Shown: positions 35,745 through 48,124, numbered from the stretch's first letter. The stretch: DNA of 64,000 nt from Episyrphus balteatus (GCF_945859705.1 NC_079136.1:84630867-84694866); one strand, 5' to 3'. Made by a program: numbers and translations. The notes: generated by a model from the sequence alone, not told the origin.

Positions 35745-37610
35745 CCTTGTATATAGAAACTATAGTACTATCATGAAAGTGAATTTATTAGGTCCGCTTC
35801 CTTTAACTAGGGTGCGCTGCGGTAGCTTTTTTCCAAGTTTTGGAAAGTAGAATGAAGGAATAAAATACGTGTGTAAGAAAGAGAAAAATACTTTCATCTT
35901 TTTAAAAGGATAAAGAGAAAAAACCGAAATCATATGTTTGAAATTTGAATTTCGACTGCTTGGGAATAGTGAAGGAGAAATGTAAACAAAATATTTTTTG
36001 TTTACAACGCTTTGTTTATTTCTTGTTTCCTAGGTGATAGTAATTTGAGTATTTTTGAATCAAATAATTTATTTTTGCGAATTTGAATAGATTTTTGTTT
36101 TGGGACTTTTATTTGTTATATTCTAAGGCAATGTTGCAACATTTAACTTATCTTGTATTGCTTATTATTTTTTAGGTATAGTTTTTACTTTATTGTTCAA
36201 ATTGATGATATAATAACAAGTTTTAAACTGCATCATTTTGAATTATAAAGTAAATAAAGTTAAAAACTAAATAATAAAGGGGAGCGTCATCGAGGCACAT
36301 GAAATTCAAAGGAAGGTTATTAGTTTTTGACATAACAAAATGCTAAATATTTTTTAAAGGTTTATGATTTTTGTCAAGTTTGTATTAACTAATAAAAACC
36401 TGAAACATTGAACAAAAATCTTAAAATAAAAAAAAAGTTCAAAACTACATTGTATGTGTACAATGTACATACATATTTTAATTTAAAAAATCTACTTCTC
36501 TAGAATAATCAGTTGTAGAGCGCCCTGTAATAAGAAAGCAAAAGCTTTTATTTTAAGTATTAAAGTACATAATAATATAGCATTACTCGCTTTATTATTT
36601 CATTAATGAATAAATTAGAGTTAAGTTAAATGTTGCAACATTGCGTAAGAAAATATCAAACAAAAATTCAAAAACAAAAATGTATTCAAGTTTTCAAAAC
36701 AAAATATTCTATTCGACAGCAATCACCTAGTCAACAAGAAAAAAAATATTTAAAAAAGAAGAATACAAAAAAAAAAAAAAAAAAAAACCCAAAGAAGAAT
36801 ATAATTTTAAATTTTATTTCAAACGTGATTGCCACATTAGTCAAATTGAACTAAAATATTTCAGCACATTATTATAAACGCGAAATACATACACTTAAAT
36901 ACAATCATCTCATGCCAAATTCACTGCAATTATTGACGAATTTTTTCGAGACCATGTTTGAAATTTAATGTTTCATTACTTTCTAACAACTTAAAAATGC
37001 TTCTCACTTATTAAACAGAGAAGATTCAAACAAATATTCTACAGAATTTACGTTTTGTTTTTTTCGCTGTCAAAAAAATGAATCTAAATGAAATTCAAAA
37101 ATATTAAGTGTTTCTGGACATCATTATTTTGATGGAGGAATTTTATAACTCTGTGTTTTATGAAACTTAAATATTTTTGCGATTACTATTTATCATAAGA
37201 CTTTTTATATTTGTCTTGTTTAAAAAAAAAGTATTTACTATGTATTTATTTCCAAATTTTTTAATTTATTTGAAAACAAAAAATTTTTACATATGGGCAA
37301 CCGTGGTTGTACGTTTTAGTTTTTTTTTTTTCAATTTTTAATAAACAACTTCCATTTGTACTTATGCATCTTTCTATCTCCCTCTATCTACAAAGCTAAA
37401 TATGTAGTCACTTTCCCCCGAATTGAAATTTGAAATAATATTCCAATATCTTAAATAATATTCCAATATTTTGACGACTCCTTCATTATCTGATTATTCT
37501 TAGTCCCCACTCCTGCCCCACTCATTCCATGAATAGGTCCGCTCTCTTGAACCAGACGGCGCTTCAGTCGTTGGAACCCATGATAGTACTATAGTTTTTA
37601 TATACAATGG
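35745..37610. mobile_element. 1.87 kb insertion in the left Foldback arm
   Basis: The ends CCTTGTATATAGAAACTATA and, inverted, TATAGTTTTTATATACAATG are about 32 bp long. ATACAC is duplicated at 35739-35744 and 37611-37616, and the right Foldback arm keeps the uninserted sequence near 40969. AGGTCCGCT occurs as a subterminal direct repeat (35796 and 37536). No transposase frame was found. The superfamily is not decided. Confidence 0.8.
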
Positions 37611-37780
37611 ATACACTTTGATTTGAAAATTTCCAATGCGAGTTACAACAAAAATGCTATTTTATAATACAAAAAAAGTTTGTTTACATCTTCACTAGCC
37701 CAGAACTAACATTCAGTGGAAGTTACTCACAAGAAAGATTTTGTTTTTTTTTTTTCGCATGAGTCTTGGACACTGATCTG

Positions 37781-39290
37781 TCTTGGAACATTTTTGAACT
37801 TCCGCAGATGATTACTTCAAAAGTATGATTCACCAAATTCTGAAATTTGGAACATTTATTCAGAAAAAGACCACAAGCATTTTGGTACATAATTCATAAT
37901 TTGGTGAATCTTAATTCAAGAGTTACATGCGATTTTGTTTTTTTCGCGTGCGTCTTGGAACATTTTTGAACTTCCGCAGATGATTACTTCAAAAGTATGA
38001 TTCACCAAATTCTGAAATTTGGAACATTTATTCAGAAAAAGACCACAAGCATTTTGGTACATAATTCATAATTTGGTGAATCTTAATTCAAGAGTTACAT
38101 GCGATTTTGTTTTTTTCGCGTGCGTCTTGGAACATTTTTGAGCTTCCGCAGATGATTACTTCAAAAGTATGATTCACCAAATTCTGAAATTTGGAACATT
38201 TATTCAGAAAAAGACCACAAGCATTTTGGTACATAATTCATAATTTGGTGAATCTTAATTCAAGAGTTACATGCGATTTTGTTTTTTTCGCGTGCGTCTT
38301 GGAACATTTCTGAACTTCCGCAGATGATTACTTCAAAAGTATGATTCACCAATTCTGAAATTTGGAACATTTATTCAGAAAAAGACCACAAGCATTTTGG
38401 TACATAATTCATAATTTGGTGAATCTTAATTCAAGAGTTACATGCGATTTTGGAAACATTTCTGAACTTCCGCAGATGATTACTTCAAAAGTATGATTCA
38501 CCAATTCTGAAATTTGGAACATTTATTCAGAAAAAGACCACAAGCATTTTGGTACATAATTCATAATTTGGTGAATCTTAATTCAAGAGTTACATGCGAT
38601 TTTGTTTTTTTCGCGTGCGTCTTGGAACATTTTTGAACTTCCGCAGATGATTACTTCAAAAGTATGATCCACCAAATTCTGAAATTTGGAACATTTATTC
38701 AGAAAAAGACCACAAGCATTTTGGTACATAATTCATAATTTGGTGAATCTTAATTCAAGAGTTACATGCGATTTTGTTTTTTTCGCGTGCGTCTTGGAAC
38801 ATTTTTGAACTTCCGCAGATGATTACTTCAAAAGTATGATTCACCAAATTCTGAAATTTGGAACATTTATTCAGAAAAAGACCACAAGCATTTGGTACAT
38901 AATTCATAATTTGGTGAATCTTAATTCAAGAGTTACATGCGATTTTGTTTTTTTCGCGTGCGTCTTGGAACATTTTTGAACTTCCGCAGATGATTACTTC
39001 AAAAGTATGATTCACCAAATTTTGAAATTTGGAACATTTATTTAGAAAAAGACCACAAGCATTTTGGTACATAATTCATAATTTGGTGAATCTTAATTCA
39101 AGAGTTACATGCGATTTTGTTTTTTTCGCGTGCGTCTTGGAACATTTTTGAACTTCCGCAGATGATTACTTCAAAAGTATGATTCACCAAATTCTGAAAT
39201 TTGGAACATTTATTCAGAAAAAGACCACAAGCATTTTGGTACATAATTCATAATTTGGTGAATCTTAATTCAAGAGTTACATGCGATTTT
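37781..39290. repeat. tandem array of 172-bp units (nine copies) in the left Foldback arm
   Basis: Unit starts (CTTGGAACATTT) fall at 37781, 37954, 38126, 38298, about 38451, 38621, 38793, 38964 and 39136. The fifth lacks about 20 bp. Units differ by few bases. Two inverted units occur in the right arm (39633-40795, split by another insertion). Confidence 0.9.
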
Positions 39291-39330
39291 GTCTTGGAAC
39301 ACGATACATGTGTCCAAAGGTATACAAATA

Positions 39331-39592
39331 GCTGTGTTCCTTTGGCCTTAAGTATCTACTGCTAAGTACTTTTGGTTGTAAACAACTCCATTTCTTCTAT
39401 AGAAAAAATAGCCGTTTTTTATTATCACTTGATCCATACCCAACCCAACTAACAATTTCGATGTTATAACGATGGTGAGAAGCTTTTTGTCATCACTAAT
39501 TTCACACCTAAAAGACTCATATAACCCTGTTTATCATTAAAAAGGCCCCCTTTTTTTACTCCTATTAAACTTAAAAGGCCAAAGGAACACAG
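39331..39592. mobile_element. MITE (GCTGTGTTCCTTTGG ends) at the Foldback dyad
   Basis: 262 bp bounded by GCTGTGTTCCTTTGGCC and GGCCAAAGGAACACAGC, with TA on each side. Inside is a 30-base piece (39406-39437) shared with the MITE at 28785-28994. Confidence 0.8.
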
Positions 39593-39716
39593 CTATTTGT
39601 ATACCTTTGGACACATGTATCGTGTTCCAAGACAAAATCGCATGTAACTCTTGAATTAAGATTCACCAAATTATGAATTATGTACCAAAATGCTTGTGGT
39701 CTTTTTCTGAATAAAT

Positions 39717-40556
39717 AGGTGTGTTTTTTTGTTTATCTATATAGATTTTGTGCAAAAAAACGACATCGGGATTTTTGAAATCCATGCAAACATTTGGCAC
39801 CACTCTGTACATATACTTTGGCAGCTGTCTGTCAAAAATGTTGCTTTTGTTTTTTTTTTTTTTTAACTCCGAAGTGGGAAGGCCATTACATCCATGTTGG
39901 ATGCAAACAAAAATTTTCACATGGCCATGGCATCCATGTTGGATTAAAAAAAATTGTTTTTTCACAAAAAACCAAAAATTATCTGTATATTCTTAGCTAC
40001 ATTTTAAGACCATGACCATTAACATTAGTTGCGTCGTTCTTGTGTTATAAGCGTTTGAAGGTAGATATATTGAATTTTTTTTCGATTTTTTAAAAATCAA
40101 ATGTGAAAACTTTTTTATTTTTATTTCTAATTTTTCGAAAAAACTTTGGTAATTTTTTATACATATCTGTTCAACAATCTTATCAGGATCCATTTAAGAC
40201 TTTTATCTGAAAAGTGCATTGCGTATATCTCGAGATATTAACATTTCAATGCAACCATGTCAAACAAATTTTTGATTATTTTTTTCTATGAGAGTTTTTT
40301 TTCAAACCTCGTTTTCTCCGCTTTTTTTTTTTTGTTTAATATTTTCAGATATTTCTGTATGAACACAACAATTAAACTACCTTGGCACTACTGTTTTTAT
40401 CGAGAGAAAGTAAAATCTGGATAATTATCTGGATTTTTCAAAAATCTATACAGATAAAGTTTTTGTTGTTTTTAACACGTAAATTGTTTTGATTTCAAAA
40501 ATCTCGATGTCGTTTTTTTGCACAAAATCTATATAGATAAACAAAAAAACACACCT
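39717..40556. mobile_element. element with AGGTGTGTTTTTTTG ends in the right Foldback arm
   Basis: Inverted ends of about 60 bp (AGGTGTGTTTTTTTGTTTAT at the left, complement at the right) enclose AT-rich DNA. It interrupts a 172-bp unit whose intact form is seen elsewhere. The flanks read AT on both sides, with one extra T compared with intact units. A relative is at 57720-58178. No transposase frame is seen. Confidence 0.75.
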
Positions 40557-41441
40557 ATTGTTCCAAATTTCAGAATTTGGTGAATCATACTTTTGAAGTA
40601 ATCATCTGCGGAAGTTCAAAAATGTTCCAAGACGCACGCGAAAAAAACAAAATCGCATGTAACTCTTGAATTAAGATTCACCAAATTATGAATTATGTAC
40701 CAAAATGCTTGTGGTCTTTTTCTGAATAAATGTTCCAAATTTCAGAATTTGGTGAATCATACTTTTGAAGAAATCATCTGCGGAAGTTCAAAAATGTTCC
40801 AAGACAGATCAGTGTCCAAGACTCATGCGAAAAAAAAACAAAATCTTTCTTGTGAGTAACTTCCACTGAATTTTAGTTCTGGGCTAGTGAAGATGTAAAC
40901 AAACTTTTTTTGTATTATAAAATAGCATTTTTGTTGTAACTCGCATTGGAAATTTTCAAATCAAAGTGTATCTTGTAAATGAAAAACGTCACCTGAACGC
41001 ATTGTCATAGTATACATTTATATTAAGTGCGTTCAATGTGAAAAAATCTGAATTTAGGTTCAGTTTTGGTGTGTTGAACTCTGCCATTCTCATTCGTGAG
41101 GTTTGTGTCCATGATTAACAAATGCTTTTTTTACGTTACGTCACGTTTGTTAATTTTTCTATTTTAGTTATATTTAATAAACTATGATTCACCAAATTAT
41201 GAAACTGATGAAATACGCTTCACTAAATTGACACTGAATTATGGAGAAATTTTTTTTGAATTTCATGACCAAGTGCTGCTAACTTTACGCCTTACGTAAT
41301 TTGTTAATAACTTTTAAACTATGATTCACCAAATTGTAAAATTGATTCACTAAATTTCACCTAATTCTCACCTAATTATTTGCATAAAAATTTTTGAAAA
41401 TCCCCACTAAGTGCTGCTAAGTTGATGGCGGTCTTTGGTAA

Positions 41442-42443
41442 ATGGGAGGAAAAGAGAGCGATTTTTGTCTCTTTTGTAATGTGCAAGATTTTTTTAACTT
41501 TTGCTGCATTTTATATTTTCTAGTGAAACCTTGATAGCCGCAGCAATCGTATTTTGCTAAGCAATTATCTTTGAATTGTGATTTCGGCTTTTTATCTGTG
41601 CTCCATTTGGAGAATAAAAATACAAAATTAAACAATTAAATTTAAAATCTATACAATCTACCACACAAATTCTTCGGCACGCAGAACAAAAATTGATTTC
41701 CACCATCAAAATGCGTTTGATGGTGAAAAGTTTGACACCACTTCATAGCTTCAGCCTTGTGCATTTAGAAAAAAAATCATAAAAAAAGATACAAAAACCA
41801 CCACCAAAGTGCAGAGTAAAGGCTTAAGCCTTTTTAAGTTATAAAAAATGGAAAAAAAAACCAACGGTGGAAGAAAAAAAAAACATCATTCATGCTTCAA
41901 TATTTACTATAGATAAGAAGAGGGGCGTTCACGATCTATTGTACAAAAATTAAATTTTACATTTTTACTAGGCTTGTTGCACCAGATCGTGAATACCCCT
42001 GATATTTTTTCGTTTGCATTTTCGTTGTCGACTTTGGAGACTTGAAAATTTTTCGTTTCGCATCATCAGCGTACTAGGCCTCAGTAGCGTACTAGGCTTT
42101 AGTGGAGACCGACGAAAAATTTCGTTTCGCATCAGCAGCGTGGCCTGATCTGCAAACTGGGCTTAAAATACTCATTAGTACCACCTTTAAATGAACACGA
42201 CTATTGTTACATCTATGAACTCACAGTTTTGAAACAATTTCGTCTTGGAACGCACTCATTTTTTGAAAAGTCACAAACAACAAATGACATTTCAATAAAA
42301 ATGCAATGCAGTCAAATGTCTCATAAGTCATAACATGTGTCCGTAATTTCCTTAAAACCAAAATTTAAGCCCAAAATTTTAACAGTTTTTCTCCAATTTT
42401 CCCTAATTTATATTGTATCATGTTATAAGAAAAAGAATATACA
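41442..42443. other. repeat fragments and DPH3 5' flank
   Basis: Segment 41830-41921 is an inverted relative of the DNA around 28764-29085 without the MITE found there. 41930-42002 carries TTCACGATC/GATCGTGAA ends like those at 25710. 42050-42150 holds fragments of the GCCTAGTACGC family. The last 200 bp should include the DPH3 promoter. Confidence 0.5.
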
Positions 42444-42813
42444 ATGAGTATTTATCATGACGAAGTTGAAATTGAAGACTTTGAATATGACGAAGAAGAG
42501 GAAATGTATTACTACCCTTGTCCCTGTGGCGATAGATTTCAAATTTCTAAGGTAAGCTAAATCTAACTAGAATGTTATGTCCTAGTAATAACGATCTAAA
42601 ATCTAGGACGAATTAATTGAGGGAGAAGAAGTAGCTACATGCCCCAGTTGTTCTCTTATTGTGAAAGTCATTTATGATCCTGTAAGTATTCATAAAATAG
42701 TAAAACGAACCAAATAATTCATATTCCACTACTTTTAGGAAATGTTTAAAGCGGAAGACGATGAAGAACAACTTCACAATAAGCTGAAAGACTTGAGCTT
42801 GGAAAAGAACTAA
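42444..42813 (+). CDS. diphthamide biosynthesis protein 3 (DPH3)
   Basis: Exons 42444-42551, 42607-42681 and 42739-42813 give 85 residues (the family is usually about 82). DPH3 is a small iron/zinc protein that donates electrons to the Dph1-Dph2 radical enzyme in the first step of diphthamide formation on elongation factor 2, and it also serves Elongator. The CSL zinc-ribbon ligands are visible: Cys26 and Cys28 in YYPCPCGDRF, and Cys48 and Cys51 in TCPSCSL. An acidic N-terminus (VEIEDFEYDEEEE) and the hydrophobic IVKVIYD strand complete the pattern. It is convergent with arfaptin. Confidence 0.95.
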
Positions 42814-43564
42814 ACGTAAACAAAATTAAATTTTGATCGATATATAATTTTATTACTATGTTAAATATGTATATAATTAAATAAGTTACATGTATACAGA
42901 ATGTAATTATATACGTTGACTAGGTTAAACATTGTTTTTTTCTTTTTCTTGTCATACTTAATTCTAGGGGGGAATGCAATACTGCTGATGAGAAACAAGG
43001 GAATACAAAAATGAATTTGCAAAGTGCGGAATTGAAGCTACAATTACAATAATTCGTAAAATCCGTTCGCTTGGTGCAAAGAGGGGGTATTCGATATCCC
43101 AAATAATTATTGTTTAATGGCTTATTCATTTACCTATTAGTCATGCTTAGTGGCATCGCACTTTGTAATATAGGCGGAGTTTATAGATTTGAAAAAAAAA
43201 AAAAAATAAATAAAAAAAAAAATAGGTATTTAGTTTTTGTTTGGTGTTTTCTTTCCTTTTTTATATAAAATCTCTAGCCTAGCTAGATTTAATTTACGTT
43301 CAAAAATGTACAAATGGACAACGAAGTGTGTGTGTGTGTTATGTGAGATTATTACATTGAGTACTTTGTTGTATGTTTCTTTTTTGTTTCAAGATTCGCG
43401 AGAAGTTTTTTTTATTTTTTTGTTCTTTTTATTTCAGTTAAGAAGAATAAAACATACATACACGGAGTTTAAAAATGTTTAATTCGGGTGTTGTTCCCGA
43501 AGGAACTATGGATGGGATATACTTTTGTATTCTAAGTAAATTGATACCCGTGGCGGATGATGCA
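42814..43564. other. convergent 3' regions of DPH3 and arfaptin
   Basis: This should contain both 3' untranslated regions. TTTATT at 43429-43434 is a possible arfaptin poly(A) signal on the minus strand. A-rich tracts at 43190-43220 and a short TG run near 43330 are visible; nothing else. Confidence 0.4.
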
Positions 43565-46500
43565 CTACTGTTCTAACCAAGAACCTGTTGCTGTGTTTGG
43601 AGATTTCAACTGTGAAATAAAAAAAATATTAATAATTTTCTTCTAAATTTATAAGTTATATGCTAACCTTTATATTAAACTGCTTTAGAGTACTTTCTAG
43701 AGCTATAGCATTCCCTGAGAAATAAGCAGCAATGGCATTGTGCAAAAGCACCAGTTGCTTGTGCATAACTTTAATCTAAATAACAATAATTAATACAACA
43801 AAAACTTTAAATTTATAAGAAATGTACCCTATTTTCATCAAGGAATTGCATTTTAACAGCCACATCTGCTCTAAGCTTCTCATAAAGTTCTTTTTGTCGT
43901 AGGAAATTCTTTTGCGCCTCTTCTGATATTGGGCTCTGTGGTATTTCTGGTCTGGAATTTTCCAAGTCCATTCGGTATGCATCAAATTCAACTCTGAAAG
44001 AGAAAATTAATGAAATATCGAAACAGGCAAGCAGCTATATCACTTTATGCTTAAATCCTACAAATTAATCGATACAAATAGATATTTATTTTATGATGAA
44101 ATGATAAATATTTGTGTATCAAGATGAGTCAAGAATCTTCGGGCAAAACATTATAAAGAGAAAATAAAACAGCCGGGTTAAATTTTTTTTGGATTCCGCA
44201 GTTTTGAACCAAAGTCAATTTTCTGAAATCTTATAAAGTACTAGCCTTAACATTTTTCTTAATAATTGAATTTCATCGGAAAAAACTAATATTTAATTTC
44301 AAAACAAGTTAACACTGACTGCTTATACTTGCTTATGAGAACCATAATAAACGCGTCGCGTCGGATGCCGTGCATGGGTTAATCGATCAGCTCTCATAAA
44401 CTCGTATGTCTGTCTGTTGCATCCGCTGATGAAACGACTGAACCGATGTCATAAATTTCGAATAGTGTTTAAGAAATAAAAACTAGGTTCATGTAAATAT
44501 GTAATTACATTTTGTGTAGTTATTTTTTTTTTTTTAATTATTTCTATCTTCGTGACCTTTTTTAATATATAATATTAACTCCTAAGTGGGCTTGAGGTCA
44601 TTTTTTTTATACTAATATTTATTCGACGTTTCTGTTGTGATTACAACCTTCTTCAGGAATCTATAATAAATACTCTTAGAGCCAATTTTTCAATCTTCTA
44701 ATAAACAGTCAGTTAACTGTTCGACGAATAATGTTATTAGGCTCATAAACAATCAGATAAAAACATTGAATTTTTCAATCAAGAATAATTTATTCTACAG
44801 AATAACAAAAAAAAAATTGTCAAATTCAAAAATATTCAAAATTAAACGTCATTTTTATTCATGATTGTTTTTGTTTTCTTGTGTTCCACTGTATTTTTTT
44901 TCAAAATTCTTTGAAAACAACTTTGACAACTGACACAATATTTTTGTTGAGTTTATTCCTTAGAATAATTTTTATTCGTCTCTGAAAGAAGCAGATAGTT
45001 TTATTCTAAGGAATAAGCTATATCTGCTTGTTGAAAAATTGATTTTTTCTCTATCCTTAGGAATAAGTACTAACTGACTGTTTAACTGACTATTGAAAAA
45101 TTGGCCCTTAGTCTAAAAAATAATAATTAAAAAGAAAATAAAAATCTATACTTACAATGTTAAGCTTAAAAAATGTTTAAGGTCTTTAAAATCTTAAATT
45201 TGGTCTTGGTTTGGTTTTCTTTATTTTTATAATTTTGTTCGCGAATATTCCCCAGAACTTTTACCAATTTTGGGAACTTTTTTATCACAAATCTTCTTTG
45301 AAATTTGGAAAAAAAAGCTTTTGAATACAGTAGTAACATGTAAGTTGGAAAAAAATTTTTTTTTTTTTTTTTAATTTCAAAGATAGTTAAATCTTTAAAA
45401 TCGAATGCATAATACTAATGTTTGATAAATAATTTTAAATTGAAAAAATAAAATAAAAAAACTATTCGACAAGAATAGGACTTGAACCCAGGCGTTCATT
45501 AAATTAGAAATCCAACACCATAGCCAAAACCATAGCGAAAAAATATTTGGATAGACACAAATTTGTTCTAAATAGCGAAAAAAATCTCTAATCTTAGCGG
45601 ATTTTTATTTCAACAATACAATCTGCGAGTCTAATGGAATACTCCAAATAAAATTACTTATACAAATAAAAAGTAATGTATAATAATAATATAATAAAAA
45701 TTCCACGTTAAAACCGAGGGAAAATGAAAGTCAAATATAAATCTGAAATAAAAAGATAATTGCTCCTCAAAATTTTTAACATGATAGCATGTCAAAAATA
45801 AGAACCACCCTAGTGGCAACAGAATAGCTTATGTGGACTTAAGAAATTTAAAAAAATTTAATTTTCAATATGGAGTGCCTGTGCATAATAATAGAGAGTT
45901 AATAAATTGAAGCTTTGCACACGGATCACAATACATACCACTGATTTTCTATCAAGTAATTTTAATTTTTTTTTTTCATTTAAAATATGAATATTTATTT
46001 ATTAATAATCCTTATTGTTGAAGGCCCAAAAGGGATAAGTTACGAAAAAAAAAATTATCTGTAAACCATCAAACTGTAAACAACAACAAAATTTTACTTT
46101 TATTTATTATTAACAATCATTTGTTGTTGAAGTCAAAAAAAAAATTGTAAGAAACATCAAACCTTGTTTACTGAGCTAAGTACTGAGTTACAAATAAAAC
46201 ACCGCTTTTCTCTAGGATCATTATATGTTTCTTTCTAAAAAATAATGCAGTTGCAGAACTCCAGGGCCTCTCCAGATAAAATGACCACAAGCCATAACGC
46301 CTAAATCGAGATAGGATTTTATAGAGCTGAAGTCAGTTTAAATTTTTCGTAGATTTAAGCCTACACATTTTTCGTAGCCAATAAATTAAGTGAATGTAGA
46401 ATAAAACCAGGAAGGCATTATAAAATCGTTTATTTCTTGTTTTACTTACTCGACTTAGGCGGTTATGGCTTGTAGCCACAGTTTGCGAAAAAACGTTAAC

Positions 46501-48124
46501 CGTTATTCGATTTATTAAAATCAGGTCTTAAGATTTCAATAAAAAAAAAATAAAAGAGGTTCAATCAGCCCTATATGAGGCGTTCAGAATAATAATAATA
46601 ATGGGTCAAGTCGATTTGAAATTTGTGCTTTATTTTGAAATTTGAGAAGCTTTTTCTTAGGAACTTAATCAACTATTGAAATAAATGTTTCAATAGCTAT
46701 TTGATATAAAACGAAACCCTTAATTTTTAAGGCTTTAAAACATCCAACCTATATAGAAGTGGACTTGACCCATTATTATTCTGAACGCCTCATAATGGGT
46801 AGAAAGTTGTAGAATGAAAAACCGGAAGTTGAAGTTTTAATTGAATATCAAATGTTCCTTCGTTTTTCTGTCTTTTTTGCAAAAACAACCGCGATGAGAA
46901 TAACTCCTGAAAAAGACACCCCGAGAAGAGTACATAATTTGTTAACAATTTCCTATTCTGTATGAAAACTCCTGGGGAAATCGATTGGGAGGGGCGACCA
47001 CTAATCGAAAAATTCCCAGAATATCGTTCCTTTTCCATTTTATTTTCTTCCCTTTTTGTTAAAAAGAGAGCAACATTTTCGAAAAATTTTGATTGGGTGG
47101 GTGCCCATCTCCCGAACACATTTCCCCGGAAGTTTTTATTCAGAATGGGACTGATTGGGAATTAAGACGGATTTAATATTTAACAAAAAATATGGAGGGC
47201 TCGAGGGCTTCTCAAAATATTTGATGCCAACTCTTGTTCATATAATCGAAGCAGAACAAGGTTTATTGGCCCTTAAAGGCAATCATAAGAATTAGTAAAA
47301 TTTATCATTTATAAAATTGAAATCAATATAATCATACTACTATATTGGATAACTAACAATATTTTCTCTATAAAAATATATCTTACCTTGCAGTTTCATA
47401 TTGACGAATAGTCAATAAAGTATCATCAATTGTCTTATTGCACAAAGTGTTTACAGACGATATAAAAAAGTTCAAAGCATTCAACAAAAGTTCTCCATTC
47501 TTTGTCAAATTTCTTTGCGTTTCCGAATTGCAAGTGAACTCTTCTTGCAGTTCGGGACTTTTTTGGGCCAAATCCGAAAAAGCCTCGGCCAATGCATGTT
47601 GAGTTACCACAACATGATGGAAATGGGAGCTAAACGCTCTGGTAAGACGCAATATAGACAAGTATTTCCTTTGAGTTTCTCTCAATTGCTCGATTTGAGC
47701 TTCGAGCTCAGAGTCAACAGTTCGCTGTGATTTACCCAGTTTTTCCAACATAATTTGCCGCGTACACTTGTAAGTCGATATACTCCAATTCTTGATGGTG
47801 TCAATTTTCGAAGCTCCGGTTCGAAGAAAATTCGTATCGATGCCATTTTGTGGGCTGCTTGGACTCATTGGAGTAACTGGTGCTTTTGAATAAATGATTA
47901 ATAGATAAAAAAAAGTAAATATCAATGCAACAAATGTATTTAAAAAGATAATTTTGATCTTTAGAAAACTAACCGGAATGATTGCTGCGCAGTGGCAAAC
48001 TATTTGGTGGCTTAAATTGCCTACCTTCTGTGCCCGAATGAATGGCACTACCACTTTCATTCATCGGCGGGGTATCTTTCAGCATTTCATGTATACTTCG
48101 TTCAGCATGCACTGAGTGCGTCAT
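43565..48124 (-). CDS. Arfip: arfaptin (AH/BAR-domain, Arf- and Arl1-binding)
   Basis: Exons 47974-48124, 47387-47882, 43828-43993, 43668-43775 and 43565-43609 join in frame to 321 residues. Arfaptin is a crescent-shaped BAR-family dimer recruited to the trans-Golgi by Arl1 and also binds Arf and Rac GTPases. The N-terminal 75 residues are Ser/Pro-rich and probably disordered. The AH domain spans about 77-305, with KNWSISTYKC (81-90), SQRTVDSELEAQIEQLRETQ, KSPELQEEF and KVMHKQLVLLHNAIAAYFSG. The C-terminus GSWLEQ matches human arfaptins (SWLEEQ). The ATG at 48124 lies three bases after an acceptor (TTTGCAG), so a 5' untranslated exon exists upstream. Intron 2 (43994-47386) is 3.4 kb and contains several MITEs. 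Confidence 0.95.
44679..45107. mobile_element. Harbinger-type MITE with GAGCCAATTTTTCAA ends, arfaptin intron
   Basis: GAGCCAATTTTTCAA and, inverted, TTGAAAAATTGGCCC are flanked by TTA on both sides (44676-44678, 45108-45110). It is 429 bp and related to the 51802-51918 element. Confidence 0.7.
45465..45540 (-). repeat. tRNA-like sequence, arfaptin intron
   Basis: The minus strand carries a B box-like GGTTCAAGTCC preceded by TTTCTAATTT and a TATGGTTTTGGCTATGGTG 5' part. No proper cloverleaf is seen; probably a degenerate tRNA relic. Confidence 0.35.
46576..46792. mobile_element. MITE with TGAGGCGTTCAGAATAATAA ends, arfaptin intron
   Basis: 217 bp with ends TGAGGCGTTCAGAATAAT and complement, flanked by TA (46574-46575, 46793-46794), fitting Tc1/mariner-type targets. 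Confidence 0.75.
46942..47152. mobile_element. MITE related to the one at 19351, arfaptin intron
   Basis: TTCCTATTCTGTATGAAAAC at the left and TTTTTATTCAGAATGGGACT at the right, with an interior resembling 19363-19450. Confidence 0.5.

Larger units (their letters stand above)
35279..41432. mobile_element. giant Foldback element (MULE-like, 9-bp target duplication)
   Basis: The ends ACCGCCATCAACTTAGCAG and the exact complement (ending at 41432) are flanked by CTTTGGTAA on both sides (35270-35278 and 41433-41441). Once later insertions are set aside, the two arms meet at a dyad near 39330/39593: left arm 35279-35744 plus 37611-39328, right arm 39595-39716 plus 40557-41432. The inner arms consist of tandem 172-bp repeats. 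A 9-bp duplication with very long inverted arms made of tandem repeats is the hallmark of Foldback elements, placed in the MULE superfamily. No transposase was found. Confidence 0.88.

Noticed and set aside
37781..39290. Regular repeats resembling a CRISPR array
   Set aside because: Units are head-to-tail 172-bp copies without spacers in a eukaryotic transposon.
46790..47165. Open frames on both strands of about 70 to 110 codons
   Set aside because: They overlap a MITE in the arfaptin intron and show no domain.
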